From the NCBI RefSeq assembly GCF_003605365.2, contig NZ_QYTU02000018.1, forward strand, positions 1-64,000: a DNA stretch of 64,000 nt, given 5' to 3'. The notes beneath the pieces were generated by a model, which saw nothing but the letters and a program-made list of their open reading frames with translations, had not been told where the DNA came from and did no database searches. Positions within the stretch are counted from its first letter, which is position 1. The number at the start of each line of letters is the position of its first letter. Positions 32,095 through 45,496 of the stretch are shown here, in pieces. The position numbers were made by a program, and so were the translations under genes. This stretch comes from Siminovitchia fortis. Lineage in GTDB: Bacteria; Bacillota; Bacilli; Bacillales; Bacillaceae_C.

Positions 32095-33282
32095 ATGGCT
32101 AAGGAAAAATTTGATCGTTCCAAAGAACATGCGAATATCGGTACAATCGGTCACGTTGACCATGGTAAAACAACTTTGACTGCTGCTATTGCTACAGTTC
32201 TTTCTAAAAAATTAGGTGGAGAAGCTAAGTCTTACGACCAAGTTGACAACGCTCCTGAAGAAAAAGAGCGTGGAATTACAATTTCTACTTCCCACATCGA
32301 GTATGAAACTGAAAAACGCCACTATGCGCACGTTGACTGCCCAGGACACGCTGACTATGTTAAAAACATGATCACTGGTGCAGCGCAAATGGACGGAGCT
32401 ATCCTTGTTGTATCTGCTGCTGACGGCCCAATGCCACAAACTCGTGAGCATATCCTTCTTTCCCGTCAAGTAGGTGTTCCTTACATCGTTGTATTCATGA
32501 ACAAATGCGACATGGTTGACGACGAAGAACTTCTTGAATTGGTTGAAATGGAGATCCGTGATCTTCTTTCTGAATATGAGTTCCCTGGAGACGACCTTCC
32601 AGTAATTAAAGGTTCTGCTCTTAAAGCTCTTGAAGGAGACGCTGAGTGGGAAGATAAAATCATTGAATTAATGAACGCTGTTGACGAATACATCCCAACT
32701 CCAGAGCGTGAAACTGACAAACCATTCATGATGCCTGTTGAGGACGTATTCTCTATCACAGGTCGTGGAACAGTTGCAACTGGACGTGTTGAGCGCGGAC
32801 AGGTAAAAGTCGGTGACGAAGTAGAAATCATCGGTCTTGCTGAAGAGTCCAAGAAAACAACGGTTACTGGAGTTGAAATGTTCCGTAAGCTTCTTGACTA
32901 TGCAGAAGCCGGAGACAACATCGGAGCACTTCTCCGCGGTGTAGCACGTGAAGACATCCAACGCGGCCAAGTTTTGGCAGCACCTGGATCCATCACGCCG
33001 CACACTAAATTTAAATCAGAAGTATACGTTCTTTCCAAAGAAGAAGGTGGACGTCACACTCCATTCTTCTCTAACTACCGCCCTCAGTTCTACTTCCGTA
33101 CAACTGACGTAACTGGAATCATCAACCTTCCAGAGGGAGTAGAAATGGTTATGCCTGGCGACAACGTAGAAATGTCAGTAGAACTTATTTCTCCGATCGC
33201 GATTGAAGAAGGAACTAAATTCTCAATCCGTGAAGGCGGCCGTACAGTAGGCGCTGGAGTCGTTGCTTCCATCGAAAAATAA
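32095..33282 (+). CDS. tuf: Elongation factor Tu
   Basis: EF-Tu (395 aa) brings aminoacyl-tRNA to the ribosome. The G motifs [22 protein letters not shown] and NKCD are present, with domain II motif [12 protein letters not shown] and domain III to the end ASIEK. The 131-bp spacer after fusA carries a GC-rich stretch and AAAGGAGG. Codon use is highly biased, and a strong terminator follows, so the str operon ends here. Confidence 0.98.
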   Translation: MAKEKFDRSKEHANIGTIGHVDHGKTTLTAAIATVLSKKLGGEAKSYDQVDNAPEEKERGITISTSHIEYETEKRHYAHVDCPGHADYVKNMITGAAQMDGAILVVSAADGPMPQTREHILLSRQVGVPYIVVFMNKCDMVDDEELLELVEMEIRDLLSEYEFPGDDLPVIKGSALKALEGDAEWEDKIIELMNAVDEYIPTPERETDKPFMMPVEDVFSITGRGTVATGRVERGQVKVGDEVEIIGLAEESKKTTVTGVEMFRKLLDYAEAGDNIGALLRGVAREDIQRGQVLAAPGSITPHTKFKSEVYVLSKEEGGRHTPFFSNYRPQFYFRTTDVTGIINLPEGVEMVMPGDNVEMSVELISPIAIEEGTKFSIREGGRTVGAGVVASIEK

Positions 33283-33317
33283 TAAAGCTTTAAAAAAAGT
33301 GCACTTTTAAAGCGAAA

Positions 33318-33346
33318 CGCGCAGAGATCGGCTCTGCGCGTTTTTT
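33318..33346 (+). terminator. Strong Rho-independent terminator of the str operon
   Basis: CGCGCAGAG (33318-33326) pairs perfectly with CTCTGCGCG (33332-33340), loop ATCGG, followed by T6. Confidence 0.95.
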
Positions 33347-33403
33347 ATGTTGTTAAGGACACTTTAAAATTTCATACCCGTGAAACTTGTTTTTACTAAA
33401 TGC

Positions 33404-33670
33404 TGCGTCTAGCTCCAGCGCCTATCGACTAGCAGACTTCGCGCTTCCTCCTACGATAAGTCAACATCGGCTCCTTCGTCGCCGTGTTTCCTTTATCTCG
33501 TCAGAAGCACTCCAGTGTCTAGCTTCAGACGGCAGGGGCTCGAGGTCGCTTCGGTCAAACCAATGAAGTCAAAGAACGACTTCACAGGTTTGCCCTCCAG
33601 CGCTTGTCGCCCCTAAACGGCCGTCTTCCGCATTTCAGTCTGTACGTCTATAAACAGGCGCTTGCGCTTT
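33404..33670. repeat. Composite of two dispersed repeats after tuf
   Basis: 33404-33517 is an inverted copy of the family B core at 16746-16860 (GTCTAGCTCCAGCGCC, ACGATAAGTCAACATCGGCT, CCGTGTTTCCTTTATCTC). 33517-33670 resembles the other family: GTCTAGCTTCAGACGGCAGG, GGGGCTCGAGGTCGC, CAGCGCTTGTCGCCCC, GGCGCTTGCGCTTTT. The two are joined head to tail and fill the whole gap between tuf and the convergent mnt operon. Confidence 0.8.
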
Positions 33671-33676
33671 TGGTTT

Positions 33677-34615
33677 CTATTTGCTTAATTCATCATGAAT
33701 CAGTTTAATATTGTAATTCAAATACTTCACGTACGTATCGACTTCCTCACCGGGTTTTCCGATTTCATCAGAGTAAATCGGCTTTTTGGAGAAAGGAACG
33801 CCGGTTTCTTTTGAAACGGTCTCCATTGGACGGGGATCTACATTGGATTCGATAAATAGTACCGGAACATTGTGTTCTTTGATGAAATGTACCAATGATT
33901 TAATTTGCTGGGGTGAGCCGTTTTCTTCGGTATCGATTTCCCAGATGTACCCCTCTTTCAATCCGTAATGTGCCGTCATGTACTGGAAGGCCCTCTCACT
34001 TGTCACAAGGATGCGCTTTTCTTTTGGAATGTCATTAATCTTTTCCTCGTACTCTTTATCTATTTCATGAAGCCGGCTGATATAGGCATCTGCTCTTTTT
34101 TTATAATCTTCTTTACGCTCAGGATCTTTTTCCATCAAGGCGTCGCGCATATCCTCAGCCATTTTGATGCCGACCGCCGGGTCTATGAATGCATGAGGAT
34201 TGACTTCCTCTTCTTTTCCGCTTTCATCAGTCAAATACATTGGATCCACACGTTCTGTTAAACTGTAAATATTCTCTTTCTTTTGTCCGACTGAATCAAT
34301 CATTTTAAAAAACCAGCCGTCTTTTCCGCCCTCCAGATTCAATCCGTTGTAAAAAAGGATATCCGCATCCGTGGCTTTTTTAATATCTTCCGGAAGGGGC
34401 TCATATTCATGCGGGTCGGTTCCTGTAGGCACAAGGTTATGAATTTCCACGTCATCGCCGCCGATTTCCCTGGCCAGGTCTTCAATGATTGTAAAAGACG
34501 TAACAACTTTTAATGGTCTATCTTTTGCGGCTTCATCTGAATCGCTATTGCTGCCGCATGCGGCCAGCAGCCATACTGCAAGCCCTGTTATAAAAAAACA
34601 TTTTAATAGCCTCAT
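33677..34615 (-). CDS. mntA: Manganese ABC transporter substrate-binding lipoprotein
   Basis: This 312-aa cluster A-I binding protein carries a lipoprotein signal with lipobox LLAAC (Cys20). The four metal ligands of the Mn-type proteins are visible: His69 in TDPHEYEP, His141 in NPHAF, Glu207 in SERAF and Asp283 in YSDEI. The His-rich loop of zinc-type ZnuA is absent. It is the last gene of a minus-strand operon after the ATPase and permease genes. Mn is preferred over Zn also because of the MntR-like site at the operon promoter. Confidence 0.9.
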   Translation of the reverse strand: MRLLKCFFITGLAVWLLAACGSNSDSDEAAKDRPLKVVTSFTIIEDLAREIGGDDVEIHNLVPTGTDPHEYEPLPEDIKKATDADILFYNGLNLEGGKDGWFFKMIDSVGQKKENIYSLTERVDPMYLTDESGKEEEVNPHAFIDPAVGIKMAEDMRDALMEKDPERKEDYKKRADAYISRLHEIDKEYEEKINDIPKEKRILVTSERAFQYMTAHYGLKEGYIWEIDTEENGSPQQIKSLVHFIKEHNVPVLFIESNVDPRPMETVSKETGVPFSKKPIYSDEIGKPGEEVDTYVKYLNYNIKLIHDELSK

Positions 34616-34666
34616 ACTTTTCGCCTGCCTTTTATTAAAAAATGAAGTTGCGAGGAACCCAAACCA

Positions 34667-35524
34667 TTAGCCTATTGCTGCTTTTTTCTTGTTTCCTTTG
34701 ATCATCCGCCAAAGTACCCCCTGCTTTGGTGAAAAGATAAAAGCGACTGTAAAAATAGCTGTCGTAGCCAAGGCAATGACAGGCCCTGAAGGCAAATTGT
34801 GGACAAAGCTGAAATACAGCCCGATGATCGATGACAGGGCCCCAAAGACTGATGCAAGAACAATCATTGTCGATAAACGATTTGTTAAAAGATAAGCGGT
34901 TGATGCCGGTGTGATCAGCATGGAAACCACCAGAATAACACCTACCGTTTGTAAGGAAGCGACTGTTACAAGAGTCAGAAGAACCATGATGCCGTAATGA
35001 ATCAAGCGTGTTTTCAAACCGTATGCAGCAGCCATCGTCTCATCGAAGCTGGAAACAAGCAGCTCCTTGTAAAAGAGTATGACAGCCAAGATGACAATAC
35101 TTCCGACGATCAATGTAAGCCACATATCCGAAGAACGGACGGAAATGACATTTCCAAAAAGAATTTGTGTCAGATCTGTCGCACTTTTAGCCTCGGTGAT
35201 CAGGATAATTCCTAAAGCGAACATGGCGGAAAAAACAAGCCCGATCGAAGAATCATTTTTCACCCGGCTGTTTTGGCTGATCACACCGATACCAAGGGCC
35301 GTAAGCACACCAGTCACAACCGCCCCATAGAAATAGTTGATTCCCAGCATATAAGATATGGCAACGCCGGGAAGGACGGCATGTGAGATGGCATCTCCCA
35401 TCAGTGCCATTCCGCGCAGGATAATAAAGCTGCCGATCACGCCGCAAATAATCCCGACCATGACAGACGTGATGAATGCTTTCTGCAAAAACCCATAAGT
35501 CATCAGATCATTTATGAATTCCAC
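34667..35524 (-). CDS. mntC: Manganese ABC transporter permease
   Basis: The 285-aa membrane protein of the ABC-3 family has eight or nine hydrophobic segments, with the conserved GDAISHAVLPGVAISYMLG near residue 45-62, which contacts the ATPase. Its start overlaps the ATPase stop by one base. It works with the ATPase upstream and the lipoprotein downstream. Only one permease gene is present, as in most Gram-positive Mn systems other than B. subtilis, which has two. Confidence 0.9.
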   Translation of the reverse strand: MEFINDLMTYGFLQKAFITSVMVGIICGVIGSFIILRGMALMGDAISHAVLPGVAISYMLGINYFYGAVVTGVLTALGIGVISQNSRVKNDSSIGLVFSAMFALGIILITEAKSATDLTQILFGNVISVRSSDMWLTLIVGSIVILAVILFYKELLVSSFDETMAAAYGLKTRLIHYGIMVLLTLVTVASLQTVGVILVVSMLITPASTAYLLTNRLSTMIVLASVFGALSSIIGLYFSFVHNLPSGPVIALATTAIFTVAFIFSPKQGVLWRMIKGNKKKAAIG

Positions 35525-36273
35525 TATATACCGACCCCCAGACTTTCCAGCATGCCAAGCGGCGCTTTGTAGGCCGCCTGCATCAGTTCCGGACGGAAGA
35601 CATGATTTACAGGTCCAGCCCCGATCAATTCCTTATTAATGAGAATCAGATCATCGAAATAATTCTCAACCTTTGTCAGGTCATGATGGACAACGAACAC
35701 AGTCTTTCCTTCATCCCTGAGGGTTTTTAATATGTTGATAATGACATCTTCACTGGATACATCAATACCGACAAACGGCTCATCCAGGAAGAAAAGATCT
35801 GCCTTTTGGGCAAGGGAACGGGCGAGAAAAACACGTTGCTGCTGTCCCCCGGACAATTCGCCGATTTGGCTGTCCGCAAAGTTTTCCATCCCGACTTTTG
35901 CGAGGCACTCCAGCGCCCATTCCTTGTCATTCTTTGTTGGACGGCGGAAAAGCCCGAGCTTGGGATAGGTGCCAAGTAGTACCGTATCTTTTACGACAAT
36001 CGGAAAATCCCAATCGATATTGGAACGCTGCGGCACATATGCAATTTTTTTCCTCATTTCTCGAATGGGACTTCCGCCAAACTCGATGCTGCCGCTGTCT
36101 TTCGGTATTAGTCCGAGCATCGCTTTCATCATCGTTGATTTTCCGGCGCCGTTTGGCCCGATGATGCCGATCAGCTTGCCTTTTTCAATAGTAAAATTGA
36201 TATCTCGAAGCACTTCGGTCCCGTGATAGGAAACATAGAGGTGACTGACTGTCAATTTCTTTTTGTTCATCAT
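35524..36273 (-). CDS. mntB: Manganese ABC transporter ATP-binding protein
   Basis: The 249-aa ATPase has Walker A GPNGAGKST (about 39-47), signature LSGGQQQRVFLARSLA and Walker B FFLDEPFVGID, with the switch histidine in VVHHDL. It is the first gene of the minus-strand operon, behind a MntR-like operator. Starts ATG 36273 and ATG 36270 are both possible; the upstream site is GGTG. Symbols follow the B. subtilis convention (B, ATPase). Confidence 0.9.
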   Translation of the reverse strand: MMNKKKLTVSHLYVSYHGTEVLRDINFTIEKGKLIGIIGPNGAGKSTMMKAMLGLIPKDSGSIEFGGSPIREMRKKIAYVPQRSNIDWDFPIVVKDTVLLGTYPKLGLFRRPTKNDKEWALECLAKVGMENFADSQIGELSGGQQQRVFLARSLAQKADLFFLDEPFVGIDVSSEDVIINILKTLRDEGKTVFVVHHDLTKVENYFDDLILINKELIGAGPVNHVFRPELMQAAYKAPLGMLESLGVGI

Positions 36274-36347
36274 GATTCACCTTCTTTTCCATAACTGTAT
36301 ATTTAAAGCATTTAGCCTAACGCCGATATATTGGTCGAAAGACAAAT

Positions 36348-36365
36348 AGTTGCCCTAGGGAAACT
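36348..36365 (-). promoter_or_regulatory. MntR-type operator of the mnt operon
   Basis: AGTTGCCCTAGGGAAACT is an 18-bp near-perfect palindrome that closely matches the B. subtilis MntR box (TTTGCCTTAAGGAAAC). It starts eight bases downstream of the -10 box, over the predicted start, so Mn-loaded MntR would block transcription. Confidence 0.85.
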
Positions 36366-36373
36366 TATTAACC

Positions 36374-36402
36374 ATAATATACAATGCAAGCTGTTTTGTA
36401 AA
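36374..36402 (-). promoter_or_regulatory. SigA-type promoter of the mnt operon
   Basis: On the minus strand TTTACA (36402-36397) and TATTAT (36379-36374) are separated by 17 bp. The MntR-type operator lies immediately downstream, about 75 bp before the mntB start. Confidence 0.7.
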
Positions 36403-36494
36403 CACCTTTCAGATAAAAAATCGTCATATTGGATGGGAGGCGATATACTCTTTTTCGGGCAACGCACCCGGAAAAAGCAGCAGAAATTCCGATG

Positions 36495-37034
<540 letters not shown>

Positions 37035-37069
37035 TAAATATGAATGAAAGAAACCAGGAGGTGTGACTC

Positions 37070-37699
37070 ATGGCTAAAGGAATCTTAGGTAGAAAAATCG
37101 GTATGACGCAGATTTTTGCTGAAGACGGACGACTGCTCCCTGTAACAGTAGTAGAGGCCGCTCCCAACGTTGTTCTTCAAAAGAAAACAGTTGAGACGGA
37201 CGGATATGAAGCTGTTCAAATTGGTTTTGAAGACAAGCGCGAAAAGCTGGCCAATAAACCTGAAAAAGGGCACGTTGCCAAGGCGGAAACTGCACCTAAG
37301 CGCTTCGTACGTGAGTTGAAAAACGTTAATCTAGATGAATATGAAATTGGTCAAGAGATCAAAGTTGATATTTTCGCAGAAGGCGATGTAGTGGATGTAA
37401 CAGGAGTTTCCAAAGGGAAAGGTTTCCAGGGTGTTATCAAGCGCCACGGCCAAGGCCGCGGACCAATGTCCCACGGTTCCCACTTCCACCGCAGCCCTGG
37501 ATCAATGGGTGCTGTTGACCCGGCCCGTGTATTCAAGCAAAAGAAACTGCCTGGACAAATGGGCGGACAGAAAATCACTGTTCAAAACCTTCAAATTGTC
37601 AAGGTTGATGCAGACCGCAATCTTCTTTTGATCAAAGGAAATGTTCCTGGACCGAAAAAAGCATTGCTTGAAATCAAAACTGGAATCAAGGTTAAATAA
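37070..37699 (+). CDS. rplC: Ribosomal protein uL3
   Basis: L3 (209 aa) reaches the peptidyl transferase centre. The long loop [20 protein letters not shown] is intact around residues 125-150. ATG follows CAGGAGGTG. Second gene of the S10 operon. Confidence 0.97.
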   Translation: MAKGILGRKIGMTQIFAEDGRLLPVTVVEAAPNVVLQKKTVETDGYEAVQIGFEDKREKLANKPEKGHVAKAETAPKRFVRELKNVNLDEYEIGQEIKVDIFAEGDVVDVTGVSKGKGFQGVIKRHGQGRGPMSHGSHFHRSPGSMGAVDPARVFKQKKLPGQMGGQKITVQNLQIVKVDADRNLLLIKGNVPGPKKALLEIKTGIKVK

Positions 37700-37728
37700 A
37701 TATTTTCGTAAGGAAAGGAGGAAATGAA

Positions 37729-38352
37729 ATGCCAAAAGTAGCCGTATATAATCAAGAAGGTTCTAAGGTTGGAGAATTGGATCTCAACGATTCTATTTTC
37801 GGAATCGAGCCAAACAACCATGTTTTATTTGAAGCGATTGTTATGCAGCAAGCTTCATTAAGACAAGGTACATCTAAAGTAAAAACACGTTCGGAAGTGC
37901 GCGGCGGCGGACGCAAGCCATGGCGCCAAAAAGGCACAGGCAGAGCACGCCAAGGATCTATACGCTCACCGCAATGGCGCGGCGGCGGAACGGTATTCGG
38001 ACCGGTTCCACGCAGCTACAGCTACAAGCTTCCTAAGAAAGTACGCCGTCTGGCCATCAAATCAGCGCTGTCTGCAAAAGCATTGGAAGAAAGCATCCTT
38101 GTAGTAGAAGCATTGGCTTTCGATGCTCCAAAAACAAAGGAATTTGCCAAGGTTTTGAAAAACCTTCCGGTCGGCAAAAAAGCGTTGGTTGTTACAGATG
38201 TTCCTGAAGACAATGTGGCACTTTCAGCAAGAAATATCCCTGGGGTTACAGTGATCGATGCGAACAGCATTAACGTGCTTGATGTTGTAGGGCATGAAAC
38301 ATTGATCCTGACGAAAGCAGCAGTTGAAAAAGTGGAGGAGGTGCTTGGGTAA
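37729..38352 (+). CDS. rplD: Ribosomal protein uL4
   Basis: L4 (207 aa) lines the exit tunnel. The extended loop [20 protein letters not shown] with [20 protein letters not shown] following is seen at residues 44-85; changes in this loop give macrolide resistance, and none is evident. The stop TAA shares its last base with the rplW start. Confidence 0.97.
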   Translation: MPKVAVYNQEGSKVGELDLNDSIFGIEPNNHVLFEAIVMQQASLRQGTSKVKTRSEVRGGGRKPWRQKGTGRARQGSIRSPQWRGGGTVFGPVPRSYSYKLPKKVRRLAIKSALSAKALEESILVVEALAFDAPKTKEFAKVLKNLPVGKKALVVTDVPEDNVALSARNIPGVTVIDANSINVLDVVGHETLILTKAAVEKVEEVLG

Positions 38353-38636
38353 TGGATGCACGTGACGTTATAAAGCGCCCCGTAATCACAGAGCGTTCCA
38401 TGGATTTGACAGCTGACAAAAAGTATACTTTCGAAGTTGACGTCAAAGCCAACAAAACACAGGTGAAAGACGCAGTCGAAAGCATCTTCGATGTGAAAGT
38501 TGCAAAAGTCAATGTCATGAATTACAAAGGTAAATTCAAACGAATGGGCCGTTTTGCGGGCTATACAAACAAACGCCGCAAAGCAGTGGTCACTTTGACC
38601 GAAGACAGCAAAGAAATCGAGATTTTTGAAATTTAA
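38352..38636 (+). CDS. rplW: Ribosomal protein uL23
   Basis: L23 (94 aa) forms the docking site for trigger factor and SRP at the tunnel exit. It begins [19 protein letters not shown], the family start, and has the [17 protein letters not shown] strand-helix. It overlaps rplD by one base (TAATG). Confidence 0.97.
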   Translation: MDARDVIKRPVITERSMDLTADKKYTFEVDVKANKTQVKDAVESIFDVKVAKVNVMNYKGKFKRMGRFAGYTNKRRKAVVTLTEDSKEIEIFEI

Positions 38637-38673
38637 TCTTTAATCTTTCAATAAAAGCAGAGGAGGGAAAGAA

Positions 38674-39507
38674 ATGGCGATCAAAAAATACAAACCTACC
38701 TCCAACGGGCGGCGCAACATGACAAGCTTGGATTTCTCCGAGATCACTACTGACAAGCCGGAAAAGACATTGCTTGCGCCTATTAATAGAAAAGGCGGCC
38801 GCAACAGCCAAGGTAGGACCACAGTTCGTCATCGCGGAGGCGGTCATAAGCGTCAATACCGTATTATCGACTTCAAACGCAACAAAGATGGTATACCCGG
38901 ACGCGTTGCTACTATCGAATACGATCCGAACCGTTCCGCAAACATTGCTTTGATCCACTATAAAGATGGGGAGAAGCGTTATATTCTGGCTCCAAAAAAT
39001 CTTCAAGTAGGTATGGAAGTCATGTCTGGCCCTGAGGCTGACATCAAAGTAGGGAATGCTCTACCGCTTTCCTCTATTCCAGTAGGTACAGTCGTACACA
39101 ACATCGAGTTGAAACCGGGCAAAGGCGGGCAACTCATCCGTTCTGCTGGAACTTCTGCCCAGGTTCTTGGTAAAGAAGGAACAAAATATGTACTTGTCCG
39201 CTTGAACTCCGGAGAAGTGCGCATGATCCTTGCTACTTGCCGTGCAACAATCGGTGAAGTGGGCAATGAGCAGCACGAACTTGTAACAATTGGTAAAGCA
39301 GGCCGTTCACGCTGGTTGGGCAGACGCCCTCACGTCCGCGGTTCTGTTAAGAACCCTAACGACCATCCGCATGGTGGTGGGGAAGGAAAAGCACCGATCG
39401 GTCTTAAATCCCCTGTTACTCCTTGGGGTAAACCGACAATCGGTTACAAGACAAGGAAGAAAACGAACAAGTCGGATAAATTTATCGTACGCCGCCGCAA
39501 AAAATAA
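38674..39507 (+). CDS. rplB: Ribosomal protein uL2
   Basis: L2 (277 aa) is close to the peptidyl transferase centre and aids subunit joining. Motifs [19 protein letters not shown] at the N terminus and the C-terminal [20 protein letters not shown] with its conserved histidine (DHPHGGGEG) are present. ATG follows GAGGAGGG. Confidence 0.98.
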   Translation: MAIKKYKPTSNGRRNMTSLDFSEITTDKPEKTLLAPINRKGGRNSQGRTTVRHRGGGHKRQYRIIDFKRNKDGIPGRVATIEYDPNRSANIALIHYKDGEKRYILAPKNLQVGMEVMSGPEADIKVGNALPLSSIPVGTVVHNIELKPGKGGQLIRSAGTSAQVLGKEGTKYVLVRLNSGEVRMILATCRATIGEVGNEQHELVTIGKAGRSRWLGRRPHVRGSVKNPNDHPHGGGEGKAPIGLKSPVTPWGKPTIGYKTRKKTNKSDKFIVRRRKK

Positions 39508-39567
39508 CGAGGTTGTCCTACGGTTCTTCTATCGGACCGTAGCACAATCACGAAGGGAGGTACCAGC

Positions 39568-39846
39568 ATGGGTCGCAGCCTGAAAAAAGGACCTTTTGTA
39601 GATGAGCATTTGATGAAAAAAGTCGAGAACTTGAATGAGTCTGACAAAAAGCAAGTGATCAAAACTTGGTCTCGCCGTTCAACAATTTTCCCGGCGTTTG
39701 TCGGACACACCATCGCAGTCTACGATGGACGCAAGCATGTTCCTGTATACATCAGTGAAGATATGGTTGGCCACAAGCTCGGTGAATTTGCGCCAACTCG
39801 TACTTATAGAGGTCATGCCGCAGATGACAAAAAAACAAGACGCTAA
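39568..39846 (+). CDS. rpsS: Ribosomal protein uS19
   Basis: S19 (92 aa) lies in the 30S head near the A site. It starts [20 protein letters not shown] and has the [21 protein letters not shown] core. ATG follows GGGAGG. Length is normal. Confidence 0.97.
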   Translation: MGRSLKKGPFVDEHLMKKVENLNESDKKQVIKTWSRRSTIFPAFVGHTIAVYDGRKHVPVYISEDMVGHKLGEFAPTRTYRGHAADDKKTRR

Positions 39847-39864
39847 TGAGAGGAGGGCATCCTA

Positions 39865-40206
39865 ATGCAAGCAAAAGCTGTTGCCAGAACAGTTAGAATT
39901 GCTCCTCGTAAAGCACGCCTGGTCGTCGATCTTATTCGAGGAAAGCAAGTAGGCGAAGCAATTGCCATCTTAAAGCACACTCCAAAAGCGGCTTCTCCGA
40001 TTGTAGAAAAGCTTTTGAAGTCTGCTGTAGCAAATGCAGAGCATAACTATGATATGGACGTTAACAACCTTTTAGTATCGAAAGTATATGTTGATGAAGG
40101 TCCGACAATGAAACGTTTCAGACCGCGTGCTCAAGGCAGAGCCAGCCAAATCAACAAACGCACAAGCCACATTACGATTGTGGTATCAGAACAGAAGGAG
40201 GGGTAG
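39865..40206 (+). CDS. rplV: Ribosomal protein uL22
   Basis: L22 (113 aa) forms part of the exit tunnel constriction with L4. The start [20 protein letters not shown] and beta-hairpin [19 protein letters not shown] are typical. No insertion in the macrolide-relevant hairpin is seen. It ends three bases before rpsC. Confidence 0.97.
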   Translation: MQAKAVARTVRIAPRKARLVVDLIRGKQVGEAIAILKHTPKAASPIVEKLLKSAVANAEHNYDMDVNNLLVSKVYVDEGPTMKRFRPRAQGRASQINKRTSHITIVVSEQKEG

Positions 40207-40209
40207 TTC

Positions 40210-40866
40210 GTGGGTCAAAAAGTAAACCCTATTGGAATGCGTATCGGCATTATCCGTGATTGGGAATCAAAATGGTACGCAGACAAAGAATATGCAACTT
40301 TACTTCACGAAGACATCAAGGTTCGTGAATATATTGAAAACCGGCTCAAAGATGCATCGGTTTCCAAAATTGAAATCGAGCGTGCTGCAAACCGCATCAA
40401 CATCACTGTCCACACAGCCAAGCCCGGAATGGTTATCGGTAAAGGTGGAAGTGAAGTAGAAGCACTCAGAAAAGCATTGAACAAGCTTACAGGCAAAAGG
40501 GTTCACATCAACATCGTTGAAATCAAAAAAGCTGATTTGGACGCGAAGCTTGTTGCTGAAAACATCGCTCGTCAATTGGAAAGCCGGATCTCTTTCCGCC
40601 GTGCGCAAAAGCAGGCGATTCAACGTACATTGCGTGCAGGTGCACAAGGTATCAAAACAATGGTTTCCGGCCGGCTTGGCGGAGCGGATATCGCTCGTTC
40701 GGAACATTACAGCGAAGGAACTGTTCCACTTCATACACTTCGCGCAGATATCGACTATGCACATGCTGAAGCAGATACAACATACGGTAAGCTTGGCGTC
40801 AAAGTCTGGATTTACCGTGGAGAGGTCCTTCCAGAAAAGAAAAAGTCTGAGGAAGGAGGAAATTAA
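40210..40866 (+). CDS. rpsC: Ribosomal protein uS3
   Basis: S3 (218 aa) lines the mRNA entry channel. GTG start, after [27 protein letters not shown] at the N terminus, a KH domain with [19 protein letters not shown] (GXXG loop), and the C-terminal domain with [18 protein letters not shown] are complete. Confidence 0.97.
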   Translation: MGQKVNPIGMRIGIIRDWESKWYADKEYATLLHEDIKVREYIENRLKDASVSKIEIERAANRINITVHTAKPGMVIGKGGSEVEALRKALNKLTGKRVHINIVEIKKADLDAKLVAENIARQLESRISFRRAQKQAIQRTLRAGAQGIKTMVSGRLGGADIARSEHYSEGTVPLHTLRADIDYAHAEADTTYGKLGVKVWIYRGEVLPEKKKSEEGGN

Positions 40867-40868
40867 TC

Positions 40869-41496
<628 letters not shown>

Positions 41497-41515
41497 GTGA
41501 AAGGAGGTTGCGGAT

Positions 41516-41779
41516 ATGGCTGAACGCAATCAGCGCAAAGTGTACACAGGTCGTGTTGTTTCCGATAAAATGGATAAAACTGTTACAGTAATGGTTGAAA
41601 CCTATAAAAAACACAGTTTGTACGGCAAACGCGTGAAGTATTCCAAGAAGTTCAAAGCTCACGATGAGCATAATGAAGCTAAAGTTGGGGACATTGTCCG
41701 TATTATGGAGACTCGCCCTCTATCGGCTACAAAACGCTTCCGTCTTGTAGAGGTAGTTGAAAAAGCGGTTATCATTTAA
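41516..41779 (+). CDS. rpsQ: Ribosomal protein uS17
   Basis: S17 (87 aa) is an OB-fold primary 16S rRNA binder. [20 protein letters not shown] starts it, and [20 protein letters not shown] closes it. ATG follows AAAGGAGG. No unusual feature. Confidence 0.97.
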   Translation: MAERNQRKVYTGRVVSDKMDKTVTVMVETYKKHSLYGKRVKYSKKFKAHDEHNEAKVGDIVRIMETRPLSATKRFRLVEVVEKAVII

Positions 41780-41818
41780 TTTTTTCGGATAGATAAATCC
41801 GAAGGGAGGTAAATACAA

Positions 41819-42187
41819 ATGATCCAACAAGAATCCCGTTTGAAAGTAGCTGACAACTCCGGAGCACGTGAAGTGTTGACGATCAAGGTGCTCGGCGGTT
41901 CCGGTCGCAAAACGGCAAACATCGGTGATGTCATTGTATGTGCGGTGAAAAATGCAACACCCGGTGGCGTTGTCAAAAAAGGGGACGTTGTGAAAGCTGT
42001 TATCGTCCGCTCCAAAACAGGTGCACGCCGTCCGGATGGTTCCTACATTAAATTTGATGAAAATGCATGCGTCATTATTCGTGACGACCAGGCTCCAAGA
42101 GGAACCCGGATCTTCGGACCAGTGGCCCGCGAGCTGCGTGATAAAAACTTCATGAAAATTGTTTCTCTGGCTCCAGAGGTTCTTTAA
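41819..42187 (+). CDS. rplN: Ribosomal protein uL14
   Basis: L14 (122 aa) takes part in an intersubunit bridge and in RsfS binding. It starts [20 protein letters not shown] and has the C-terminal [23 protein letters not shown] follows AAGGGAGG. Confidence 0.97.
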   Translation: MIQQESRLKVADNSGAREVLTIKVLGGSGRKTANIGDVIVCAVKNATPGGVVKKGDVVKAVIVRSKTGARRPDGSYIKFDENACVIIRDDQAPRGTRIFGPVARELRDKNFMKIVSLAPEVL

Positions 42188-42228
42188 TATAAATCAGACT
42201 TGGTCACTCAAGGAGGTGCGATTCTCAA

Positions 42229-43157
<929 letters not shown>

Positions 43158-43163
43158 TCGTAA

Positions 43164-43364
<201 letters not shown>

Positions 43365-43387
43365 GCCCGATATTGGGAAGGAGGTAA

Positions 43388-43792
<405 letters not shown>

Positions 43793-43821
43793 TCTAGCAG
43801 AAAGAACGGAGGTGCAATACA

Positions 43822-44358
43822 ATGTCCCGTATAGGCAATAAACCAATTGAAATCCCTTCTGGTGTAACAGTGACAAAAGACGGTAATAAAGTGACTGTCA
43901 AAGGGCCAAAAGGTGAACTGAGCAATACATTCAATTCAGATATCAATATCAGCATCGAAGACAATGTCATCAACGTGACTCGTCCATCCGATGCAAAAGA
44001 ACACCGCTCCCTGCACGGAACAACACGTTCCCTAGTCGCAAACATGGTAGAGGGCGTCTCTAAAGGCTTTGAAAAATCACTTGAGCTTGTCGGTGTTGGT
44101 TACCGTGCGCAAAAACAGGGCAAGAAGCTTGTACTGAACGTCGGCTATTCCCATCCTGTAGAATTTGAACCGGAGGACGGTATCGAAATCGATGTACCAT
44201 CCAACACAAAAGTGATTGTTAAAGGTTATAACAAGGAAAGAGTCGGAGCATTGGCTTCTGACATTCGTGCTGTACGTCCGCCTGAGCCTTACAAAGGCAA
44301 AGGAATTCGCTACGAAGGCGAATATGTACGCCGCAAAGAAGGTAAAACAGGTAAATAA
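43822..44358 (+). CDS. rplF: Ribosomal protein uL6
   Basis: L6 (178 aa) lies near the sarcin-ricin loop and factor-binding site. It starts [20 protein letters not shown]; its C-terminal block [20 protein letters not shown] is the family signature. ATG follows ACGGAGGTG. Confidence 0.97.
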   Translation: MSRIGNKPIEIPSGVTVTKDGNKVTVKGPKGELSNTFNSDINISIEDNVINVTRPSDAKEHRSLHGTTRSLVANMVEGVSKGFEKSLELVGVGYRAQKQGKKLVLNVGYSHPVEFEPEDGIEIDVPSNTKVIVKGYNKERVGALASDIRAVRPPEPYKGKGIRYEGEYVRRKEGKTGK

Positions 44359-44388
44359 AGCCGCTAGGCATTGAAAGGAGTGACTCGC

Positions 44389-44751
44389 ATGATTACTAAG
44401 CTTGATAAGAACAAGGTGCGCAAGAAAAGACATGCACGCGTCCGTACGAAAATCAGCGGAACAGAATCGCGTCCGCGTCTAAGCGTATACCGTTCCAATA
44501 AAAACATTTACGCTCAATTGATCGACGATGAAAATGGGGTAACATTGGCAAGTGCCTCTACTCTTGACAAAGAGCTTGAAATCGAGTCTGCCGGCAATGC
44601 AGAGGCTGCCCAGAAAGTGGGAGAGCTCATCGCAAAGCGAGCAGCGGATAAAAACATCAAATCAGTAGTATTTGACCGCGGCGGATACCTTTACCACGGG
44701 CGTGTAAAAGCATTGGCTGATGCAGCACGTGAAAATGGACTGGAATTTTAA
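44389..44751 (+). CDS. rplR: Ribosomal protein uL18
   Basis: L18 (120 aa) brings 5S rRNA to the 50S subunit. It has a basic N terminus ([20 protein letters not shown]) and the C-terminal [23 protein letters not shown] 44389 after GAAAGGAGTG fits the family; the in-frame TTG at 44371 overlaps that site. Confidence 0.97.
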   Translation: MITKLDKNKVRKKRHARVRTKISGTESRPRLSVYRSNKNIYAQLIDDENGVTLASASTLDKELEIESAGNAEAAQKVGELIAKRAADKNIKSVVFDRGGYLYHGRVKALADAARENGLEF

Positions 44752-44771
44752 TAAAAGGAGGGACGGACTAC

Positions 44772-45272
44772 ATGCGTCAAATTGATGCGAACAAACTTGA
44801 ACTGGAAGAACGCGTAGTTACAGTAAACCGTGTGGCAAAAGTTGTGAAAGGTGGACGGCGTTTCCGCTTTACCGCATTGGTTGTAGTAGGTGACAGAAAT
44901 GGCCATGTCGGCTTCGGAACCGGAAAAGCACAAGAAGTACCGGAAGCGATCCGCAAAGCCATTGAAGATGCTAAAAAGAACATGGTTGAAGTGCCTTTGG
45001 TCGACTCAACCATTCCGCATGAAATCATCGGCCGTTACGGCGGCGGGCAAGTATTGCTTAAACCGGCCTCTGCAGGTACCGGAGTTATTGCCGGAGGACC
45101 TGTCCGTGCGGTGCTTGAGCTTGGCGGAGTAGCAGACATCACATCAAAATCACTTGGATCCAGCACACCGATCAACATGGTTCGTGCAACGGTTGAAGGA
45201 ATCAAAAACTTAAAACGTGCTGAAGATGTAGCGAAGCTTCGCAATAAATCAGTAGAAGAACTGTTAGGTTAA
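44772..45272 (+). CDS. rpsE: Ribosomal protein uS5
   Basis: S5 (166 aa) helps keep translation accurate and unwinds mRNA at the entry. The N-terminal dsRNA-binding-like domain contains [20 protein letters not shown], and [19 protein letters not shown] is in the C-terminal domain. Residues in the spectinomycin loop (VKGGRRF) are unchanged from wild type. ATG follows AAGGAGGGACG. Confidence 0.97.
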   Translation: MRQIDANKLELEERVVTVNRVAKVVKGGRRFRFTALVVVGDRNGHVGFGTGKAQEVPEAIRKAIEDAKKNMVEVPLVDSTIPHEIIGRYGGGQVLLKPASAGTGVIAGGPVRAVLELGGVADITSKSLGSSTPINMVRATVEGIKNLKRAEDVAKLRNKSVEELLG

Positions 45273-45285
45273 GGAGGGGAAGATC

Positions 45286-45468
45286 ATGTCACAAAAATTA
45301 GCAGTCACCCTCAAACGCAGCTTGATTGGACGGACACAGGATCAGCGTGATACTGTGAAAGCACTTGGATTGCGCAAGATTCACCAAACAGTCGAGCACG
45401 ATGACAATCCGGCTATTCGGGGAATGATCAACAAAGTTTCCCATCTTGTAGAAGTAAAAGAGCAATAA
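45286..45468 (+). CDS. rpmD: Ribosomal protein uL30
   Basis: L30 (60 aa) is a small 23S-binding protein. The sequence has [20 protein letters not shown] and [20 protein letters not shown], both characteristic. ATG follows AAGGAGGGG, between rpsE and rplO. Confidence 0.96.
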   Translation: MSQKLAVTLKRSLIGRTQDQRDTVKALGLRKIHQTVEHDDNPAIRGMINKVSHLVEVKEQ

Positions 45469-45496
45469 TCACCAAAGAATGAAGGAGGTGCGCGAA

